Source of the DNA: Allium sativum
Taxonomy: Eukaryota > Streptophyta > Magnoliopsida > Asparagales > Amaryllidaceae
NCBI GenBank assembly: GCA_030737875.1
Contig: CM060922.1
Span: 235,022,335 to 235,086,334 of the forward strand
DNA length: 64,000 nucleotides
Direction: 5' to 3'
The notes below the pieces were generated by a model. The model did no database searches. It saw only the letters and a list, made by a program, of their open reading frames with translations, and was not told the origin of the DNA. Both the position numbers and the translations under genes were made by a program. Below are positions 56,311 through 64,000 of the stretch, in pieces. The first letter of the stretch is position 1, and the number at the start of each line of letters is the position of its first letter.

Positions 56311-59300
56311 TTTTGGTGTGCTTGCGCACACGCTACTGAAAGTTTACTATACCCTATGCTTTTGCACTTTGAAGTCTGTTAGTTGTTCAAATAATTAGGC
56401 TGGTGAGAGAGCTAGAATTGCTGCGTCTTTGAGACTATTTAGTGGTGACATGAATTCATCCAGATGAGAAAGATGGTAATAGTAATACATTATCTACACC
56501 AATTAAGAGGTCGTAATAATATCCAAATTTTGGTTTATAACTCATGCATCGATTAAGTTTGTTGTAGCTAAAATTGTTAACCCAAATGATTCCACAATTC
56601 CAGCTCAAGAGGCTTCACTTTAAGGAATTTATTGCAGCATAACTGACATCGTAGATATGATGTATACTTTCAATTTTGTTCATAATGTTGCACATGTGCT
56701 ATAACTGTATAATGTATATAATTTTCTATTCAGTACATTAAAACCATGTTGTTCAAGCTTCTGAAAACATCAAGGTGAACTGTGGTCTGCCTCAAGAGGT
56801 AAATACATGTTTTTATAATTTTTATATTAATTGTTCATATGAGAAAAAAATTAGAATTTTTATGGTTTACTTTAATATGAATTTAAATAATATGTCGATA
56901 TGTATTTTTTTCATTACATGTCACCTAATATAATAAAAACTGGCATGTTTTTATTAGTTAAAAATAAGGGTTCATTATTAATTGGGCTTCTGCTACAGTC
57001 AGTCATGGATGCAAATCCTATATCATCATCAAAATTCATGTTGTTTGACAGATAAAGTTTGTGCTGTAAACTTGGTGATGAAAGAGCAACAATTTTGGAG
57101 GAGATAAATGAAGCAAAAGCGAATATACTAGAGCATGTTATATTTAATCTATATCACATACTACATACTTTATCCTTATTCTAAACTTGGAAACTGTGAT
57201 TTTAGTTTCTTCAAACAGTTTAGATTCTTTATGATGAATAGAGGAATTTTATCTGAATGACCTGAAAGCTATTTATGGGAAAATGTTTTAAACTAAAATG
57301 GAAAATCTTTATCATATCATACCGACTTAATGTAAAAAATATTTTTTGTGTCAAACTCTTGAAATGTTACCAGCTAAAGAAAAGGTTGAATATGTGTAGC
57401 CTATGAAATACAATGAAAAGGCCAAAAAGGTGGAAGTTATTTTTTAATATTATTAATTTTAACTCTGTACGCAATACAATAAATACATTATATGTTAGTT
57501 ACACTAGAAGAAATGATTTTGGTGTTATGTACGCTGATCAATGAAATTTAGTGATAGGAATTTGGGTTTAAATAGGTCATTGACAATGCAAGAAAATCAA
57601 CAGTTTGAGAATTTATTTATTAGTTTGGTTATGTCTGAATCATGTTTAAACTTTATACTTTTATTTCTCATGAGTCATGACCCCTGAATTTTCTTTTGGT
57701 GAGTACATCTCTTACGAAATATCCTTGCTAGATACAAAATGTACAGGACATAAGACTATAACTAGTACATTCTTAACATTAATTAACCATTTATAACAAG
57801 TAAAACAATCAAAATATTAATGGAGTGGTAGATAACTGTCAATCTAACAGTAGTTGTTATAATAATTTTTGTAAGTTTAAATCGCATATACATTATTGGG
57901 AATGGTACATGTATAGGGAGTAAAACCACATTTCTTTTCCTTTGTACGCCAAATTTTAATGATTTAATCAAGTCCATACGCTACAAATTGTAGAAATATT
58001 AATTTAAACATTGTCCCATTTTAAAAGAACCTCATCGTGAACACACATGTAAGATCTCTTTTGTATTGCAGTTGACAGAGGAATCCTGAAACATCAATAA
58101 AGGTGGTTGACCTATTCAACAATCCATTCAAATACAAATGGAGCTGATTTTTTTGAAGAAGTTCAGTTTGAGGATCGTCTTTGTACATGGCAAATGTCAG
58201 GTTAAGGGACTACTATCAATTACTATTAATAAATCTTCTAATTATTCGGACTCAGGTAGACCTACTTACTGGACAAAAAATATGCAGTAGAACTGATGAC
58301 GTACATGGTTTAGCATGAAGAATTGGAGATTAGTGAATTGTCTCTAATGTGCTACCCCAGACTTCTCTATAGGTATATAGTGCATGACTGGAAAAATAAA
58401 TCTTTTATTGGCAAGTTCATAGTTACAATGGCTTGGGACTGATATTAGCTCAGATTCTGAATTAAATATGTCAGCGAATAATAATGATAAAAGCTTAGTC
58501 AAACGGCTGTTAATGTAATTGTAGGAAGTCAAGTTTCAGACTGTTGTCGTAGCTTCCTATCGAGGTGCAGGTTGCTTGGTGTTGCTCTTTCAGGGTCGAA
58601 CCTTAGTTAGATGATGTCAGGCAGTTAGCGGTGATGTTTTCTGGATGATGATTATCTGGACCTCTGGTTTTGGCGATGTTGTTTTAGTTTTTGATGAGGA
58701 GGATTATTATTTTAGCATGCTGCCATTGCGGTTAATCTGGTAATTTGATCAAGTTGTGGTTTGTTGATTTGAACATAGTTTATTAGCAGCAATGTGTGTT
58801 TTGCCTCGTTGCTATTTTCTTTTCTTTTTTCTTCTGGTTTGGGTTGATGTGATTTTGTATGTAATTTTTTCTTGGGATGGGTTATATATGTTTTGTGTTG
58901 GCATATAATTTGAATGCTGTTTTTGTTTTTATCTACAATAAAGGTGATTAAAAAAGTGATTTGGTGATTTATCTATATTGTTAACCATTGATATGCTTAC
59001 TCTAATGATCGAAGTGTCCATCTTTCTAGGAGTTCACTTTGTTACACGGAGCAACAATATTTGGGTTTCTATTATTTGTAGATTCTTAACGCATGCAGTA
59101 TGATATTTGATTAATTGCAAATTTGAATTCAGAATGCTGCTATGCAACTGTATGATTAACGGTTCATCAGATTTGGGTCATGAAGACTTTAAATGAGTAT
59201 TGAACATTCAAATTTTACACTTTGTTACCTGCGTTGTACTCATTTGATAGTAATTATCATTTTTACTGCATGTGGTATGCGATGATATAGTATCAGAAAA

Positions 59301-60553
59301 TAATTTATTTTGAATATGTTTTTATGTTTACAAGAAAAAAATAGTAGAAAACATTTTTTAGAAATGCTACTATGACCAACTTTTTTCGTCAAATCCTACA
59401 TAAAAAACTAATTTGGAAGGAGTCACACATCAAATTACTATATTACCCCATGAATTTCATCAAATCCCCTTCGAATACACTATTATTGCGTTTTGAAAAG
59501 AAAAAAAAAAGTTGTCATGCTAGCAAAACACATTTTGAAAATTCATATTATCGATTGGTTATACTATCGATTGAATTCATATTATCATTGCCAGTTCTCT
59601 TCTTTTTAGCAATCTAAATAGAATTTTGAATTCTTCACAATTTACAATTTTAGGACAAAAATAAGATGCGACATCCTTTTTCTTTTTCAAAAATCATTTA
59701 TTCTATGCTATAAATATTTTGTTCTGATTTGGAGTCTGAAGGTAAGTAAAAAGTTAAACAGGTTAATTCATCGAGACATATTCAGCACTATCGGATTTAC
59801 TTCTTTTAATTTCCTTTTGATATTGGGTTGCATAAAATTAGTTGGTTTTTTTTCCGGAGCTGGTCTCATGGAGCTATCCTTTAATCAATATGTGCTGCAG
59901 TAAGGAATTGATATTTTGTATAAGTGTATGTATCAAGTTACTATCGCATTTTCACTATTCAACTTTTGAAGAAATAAAAAATTTCAATTAGATTGTCCAT
60001 ATCGCCTATATATTTTCAATTGTACATTGCTTTGATTTGTGGATGTAGGAGCAATACGCAGAAAAATGTAGCAGCATAATATCAATCTACGTTGTTGCTT
60101 CAACGTTTTTTATTTCACTTATACTATCTTTGTTTAATTCCGATTGTCCGTTAGTTTGCCATAAATTATAACACTTATTTTTTGTACTGTATTTTCCATT
60201 CAAACATCACACCATGTTTGTAATTATACCAACTATTTCCTGGAGAACCATCATTTTAATAGTATATGTGTTATCATGAATGATTATTGTACTTACTTGG
60301 ATCATAACTGCGTTTGAGTTATTCTTCATGTTGTTATCCAATTGTACGACAGAGAAAACTAAATTATACAAATACATTGCTTTCCCCGCTTATGAACGGA
60401 TTTTCACATTAGTGTACAAAGCATATGGGAATTTTCAAGGTTGTTGTATAAATATGGAAGATTTTATTATTTAACAACATTTATCGTGAATATGGTTACA
60501 AACGATGCCCGTATGCGTAGCACGGGCCACATTCTAGTATATTTTAATATATA

Positions 60554-60557
<4 letters not shown>

Positions 60558-60626
<69 letters not shown>
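60558..60626. repeat. (TA)n microsatellite beside the Helitron
   Basis: About 34 ta units within the LTR just right of the Helitron. The left LTR has only a short tatata here (43596). Confidence 0.95.
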
Positions 60627-60628
<2 letters not shown>

Positions 60629-62249
60629 CCCTTAAAAATAGAAATTTTGCAAACGATTTTCGTTTTCGACGAAACCACTTTTATTGGATCCGGAATATCA
60701 AATTATTGCTAGATTCCAATTTGCGTAATTTTCTAAATCAATATGTGAGCGTGGCACACTAAAACGTGTTTTGGCAGTTATAGTCAATTTCGATCGACCA
60801 GAAAATGGCCATTTTTCAAACGGTGTCAGAATTTGATCAAATTAGTTTTTTTAGGACCGTATCGTCAATACAAAGCTAAAAATATTTTTTCTAGAATTTA
60901 TAGAGTCCGTATGTTGGCCTGGTAAATTAAAATGTACGTTAAAGTCAAATTTGAACGTTATATTAATTTATATTTTAATTTTGACTGAAACTGATCGTAA
61001 TAGCTGAATTGGCTTACGTGGCATATTTCATTGTGTTCGGAATGAGGGTAATTAGTTAGGGACGACAGTCGGTGGGTTCGATTTTGTGTTCGAATAAAAA
61101 AGTTACTTTTTGGGGCTAAATTAAATAAAGTATATATTTATACATAAGCCCTCCCTTTCCTTCTCTCACTTGAGTCAACGGCCAAAACGAAAAAAAAAAA
61201 CCGATTCCAAGATCCGTCGCTTCTTCCACCGTGCCACCACCGCCATCGCGCTTCCTCCCCTGCCCAGCGCTATCTCAGGCGACTCCCCCCCCCCCCTCCC
61301 CGACCATCCCTCTCGCTCTCTCTCCTCGCCCAATCAAAACCCTAGGCCCAATTAACCCCAAACCGCCTCTGGATGTCCTCCCCACCACCGTCACTTGGCC
61401 ACGACTTCCCCAACCACCTTCCACCCATGCGACTGATGTGAAACAACCCACCCTCCGTAGTAACAACCGAAAACACAGTAAGTTCTTCTTTTCTTTTCTA
61501 TTTTTAAATAACATTGTTTTTTTATTTCAGTTTTAACTTATTAAAAGTGGCAATTAAAAGCCTTGATTCGTATGAAGTAAAGTTTAGATTTCTATTCGTG
61601 AAAAGGTAGGATTTTTATTCGAATAAAGCCATTAATTTTAATTGTATAAAGATATGTTTTTAATCGTATAAAGATATGTTTTTGATCGAATAAAAATATG
61701 ATTTTTTATTTGTTAACAAAAGTTTGATTTAAAAAGATCGAATTTTTATAAAGTAAAAAGATCAAATTTTTATAAAGTAGAAAGATTTGATTTTTAAATT
61801 TAAAAAGGTAAGATTTTTATATATTAAAAGACTAGATTTTTTATATATATAAATATATAATCTTTGTTTATGGAAAGTTATGATTTTTATGGCTCATGTA
61901 GTAAGATAAAAATAAAATTTTTATCTATGTAAAGAGATAAAAATTTGACCTTTATTTATGTAGGGATATAATAAAAATGCGATTTTTATTATATTTATAA
62001 CGATATAAAAATACGATTTTTATATATACGAAATAGCGGCATAAAAATATGATTTTTATTTAAATAACTTTGTTTTAAGAATGAGATTTTTATAAAATTA
62101 ACTTCGTACTAAAAATGTTATTTTTGCTATATACTACGTGAAATAGATCTCATTGGAAAAACGGTGAAGATTTTCTACATAAAAAGAGTCGTGGCGTTTG
62201 GTTTAGCTTCTAGGTGAGAACTTCTCACTTTAAATTTTATTTTCTAGTG

Positions 62250-62300
<51 letters not shown>
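62250..62300. repeat. (TA)n microsatellite in Tek-C right LTR
   Basis: About 25 ta units. The left LTR has only agatatatagatata at the equivalent place (48234). Confidence 0.95.
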
Positions 62301-62301
<1 letters not shown>

Positions 62302-64000
62302 TAGGATGCTGACGGTACTTAGCAGCACCCGACGCCCATTGTCCACAGACCATGAGCGACTTGTTTGATTTTATTGTGATGTGGTTTTTGGTTTGGTCGA
62401 TTAATTTGATTAAATTGGTTTGGGATGTGAAATGGGATTGATTAGATTGGTATGTGCATGGCGTGGGCTATTATTAGATTGGGGGTAAGGCTAGGCCTTA
62501 TCCCGTTTCTAGTATTGCGCCATAAAGGCGTCGAAATTTTCTAAAATATATTAGAAAAATAAAAATATCATTTTTACTGTGGAATAAATATTTTATCGTT
62601 AAAAATATAATTTTTAACGTGTATGTGAATAAAATAAATTTACAAACTAGACAATTTATTTATGTACACTGATTTGACTAATATTGATTGGGACGATAAA
62701 TTTTACGCATCACCCAACTGCACGAATAATATTCAGTATTTTTTGGTTGAAACCCCACACGGGTATTGAGATGATATTTGACATACACTAATCCCAACTG
62801 TTTAGTGGTATGTCAATCGTTAGTTTGACAGACCGTTGTAAGCGTTAAATATTTATATTTAATGCTTATACAGTGTAGAATGCACTCTGGTTGATGGTTG
62901 ATTGTTTATCACAGTTGTTGTATACATGTTGTATGAAATCCATATAATCACATTATATGGTGATTGAATGTGTCTGATTCCAGTTCAGAAAGATGTAAGA
63001 TTTTAAAAATAACAAATATTATAAATAAGGAATATTTTAAAATAATATTCAGTAACGAAATAAAATATTGAAATATGAGAAGCCGTATTGATTAGAGTGG
63101 CGCCATTTTGATGCGAACAATATTTATATCGATTTTATTCGTTTTATAACGAACATCGAAAAGGGAGAGATTTCAAAATCTTATACTATCATTAAAATAT
63201 TTTAATGGTAGAGATTATTCAACTTTGATTTAAAATTGAAGTAAAAGTGGGAATCATTTTAAAATGAACTTATAAAATACATTTGAACAAAATGTATATA
63301 ATATATACATCATATATATATTTAATGGCCTGAATAGAACGCGCCGCGCCACGACAGTTCAAGAATTTCGACCATTGACTTTGAATTGATGTTACGGGAG
63401 ATCCGACCATCAGATTCTCCTAAAACTGGAATCGTTGGGTCCGTATCGAAAAGAGCTTTCCAACGAATAAAAAAAATTTGAAATCTAATGGTCGGATTTG
63501 GAATTATGTCCAAATCAAATTTGGAAAAGGTCGCTGTAAGTGCAGTTCGACGACCGTTGATGGAAATCGACTGTATGGGCCTTGATAAAATTATTAAAAA
63601 TATTAATAATATGTGTAAAATCATAGTAAATAATTTGTGAAGAATTGAGATGAAAAACTCTATATTTGAAAAGATAAAAATAGATTTTTATCGAATTGAA
63701 CTAGTTATTAACTAGAACTAAAATCCAATTATTTTTAAAGAAATAAATGGGATTGAGAATGGGTTTTAAAATAACCAGAATTTCCAACATATGAATTGGA
63801 ATGGATTTGAATCGAAATCATTTTCGGGATATTTCGATGTTGGATTTCGTGATTATACAAGTATTATTATGGAAATTTGAAAGATATATTTTATATCATT
63901 ATTTCCAATACGATATTTGTTGGTTTCAGAATTCGATATTGAATATAAGCCGATATATTTTCTATTCAGAGCCTTATACTTAATATCGAATTGGATTTTG

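Larger units (their letters stand above)
55249..58760 (+). pseudogene. scattered exon-like pieces of an unidentified gene in the Helitron
   Basis: Short blocks with plausible splice sites: 55256-55330 (DTSNVAKQR then KAAVFRLDVL), 56779-56802 (small exon before gtaaat), about 57075-57135 (LGDERATILEEINEAKANIL) and 58090-58200 (GADFFEEVQFEDRLCTWQMS, before a gttaag donor). They are followed by GT-rich 3'UTR-like sequence at 58550-58950. Each block has or borders stop codons. I cannot name the gene, and a single common origin is an inference from order and strand. Confidence 0.3.
53074..60537 (+). mobile_element. non-autonomous Helitron in Tek-C right LTR
   Basis: The 3' end is classic: a hairpin gcccgt (60507-60512)/acgggc (60522-60527), six bases, then ctag (60534-60537) followed by host T. 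The 5' border at about 53074 (ttacttacactacac) is set by comparison with the uninterrupted left LTR (43584/43585, A|T). No inverted repeats or target duplication, as expected. 7.46 kb. No Rep or helicase motif found, so it is non-autonomous. It carries gene-like pieces, a pyrimidine-rich leader and microsatellites. Confidence 0.85.
43223..64000 (+). mobile_element. Tek-C: non-autonomous LTR retrotransposon with giant LTRs (runs off the right edge)
   Basis: Left LTR 43223-51663, interior 51664-52706, right LTR from 52707 to beyond 64000. The left LTR starts tataacaacccgg (TG decayed to TA) and the right one tgtaacaacccgg. It is inserted in the 5' LTR remnant of Tek-D. With CACTA-2 removed the left LTR is about 5.43 kb, while the interior is only 1.04 kb and has no gag or pol. 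That layout is of the LARD type: large LTRs around a short non-coding interior. LTR ends and interior signals suggest it is a relative of Tek-D. The two LTRs differ clearly more than those of Tek-A or Tek-B, so the insertion is old. Confidence 0.85.
52707..64000 (+). repeat. right LTR of Tek-C (interrupted by Helitron, cut by window edge)
   Basis: 52707-53073 and 60538-64000 together match 43223-49950 of the left LTR without CACTA-2. Includes expanded TA microsatellites at 60558-60626 and 62250-62300 and the empty site of CACTA-2 near 61333. The last ~1.7 kb of the LTR and the target duplication lie outside. Confidence 0.85.

Noticed and set aside
55623..56400. Open frames rich in Y-I-H or C-V repeats in the Helitron
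   Set aside because: They translate TACATA, TA and TG microsatellites.
61231..61536. Proline-rich 101-codon frame in the right LTR of Tek-C
   Set aside because: It lies in the CT/CCC-rich leader of the LTR and is not kept as a frame in the left LTR copy, where CACTA-2 interrupts it.

Overview
The window looks like repeat-dense intergenic DNA of a flowering plant, probably a eudicot with a large genome. Evidence: long AT-rich stretches, chromovirus-type Ty3/gypsy retrotransposons primed by initiator tRNA-Met, hAT, CACTA and Helitron DNA transposons, and broken exons of plant-type proteins (NIPA magnesium transporter, NFD4-like MFS protein, cobalamin-independent methionine synthase). I see no intact host gene, rRNA, tRNA or CRISPR array. 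Almost every base can be assigned to a mobile element or a remnant lying between them.

Layout from left to right. 1-579 and 8942-9229 are two halves of a decayed exon split by a damaged Ty3/gypsy element (Tek-A, 580-8936). At 9924-23542 lies a non-autonomous hAT element, itself split by Tek-B (13385-23437). Tek-B is a young, nearly complete chromovirus of the same family as Tek-A, with 2.66-kb LTRs, a perfect 5-bp target duplication, and a 1457-codon gag-pol frame broken by one TGA. At 23740-27795 is CACTA-1, which carries spliceable exon pieces of a NIPA-type gene on the minus strand. 27799-30664 is a minus-strand non-autonomous Tat/Ogre-like element with an LTR and gag remnant (Tat-E). 30665-33334 holds minus-strand exon fragments of an NFD4-like MFS gene and of methionine synthase. 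33335-36148 is a truncated minus-strand LTR (LTR-F). 36149-43222 is an internally deleted minus-strand chromovirus (Tek-D) with a 5.3-kb LTR and an integrase-chromodomain remnant. From 43223 past the right edge runs Tek-C, a non-autonomous element with giant LTRs (about 5.4 kb net) around a 1-kb non-coding interior. Its left LTR is interrupted by CACTA-2 (44321-47326) and its right LTR by a 7.5-kb Helitron (53074-60537).

Relative order of events. The LTRs of Tek-B differ by under 1 percent by eye, those of Tek-A by roughly 2-3 percent, and those of Tek-C by clearly more. The nesting adds that hAT predates Tek-B, Tek-D predates Tek-C, and Tek-C predates CACTA-2 and the Helitron. The two LTRs of Tek-C act as mutual empty-site controls, which fixes the boundaries of CACTA-2 and the Helitron. 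All percentages are by-eye estimates and no alignment program was run.
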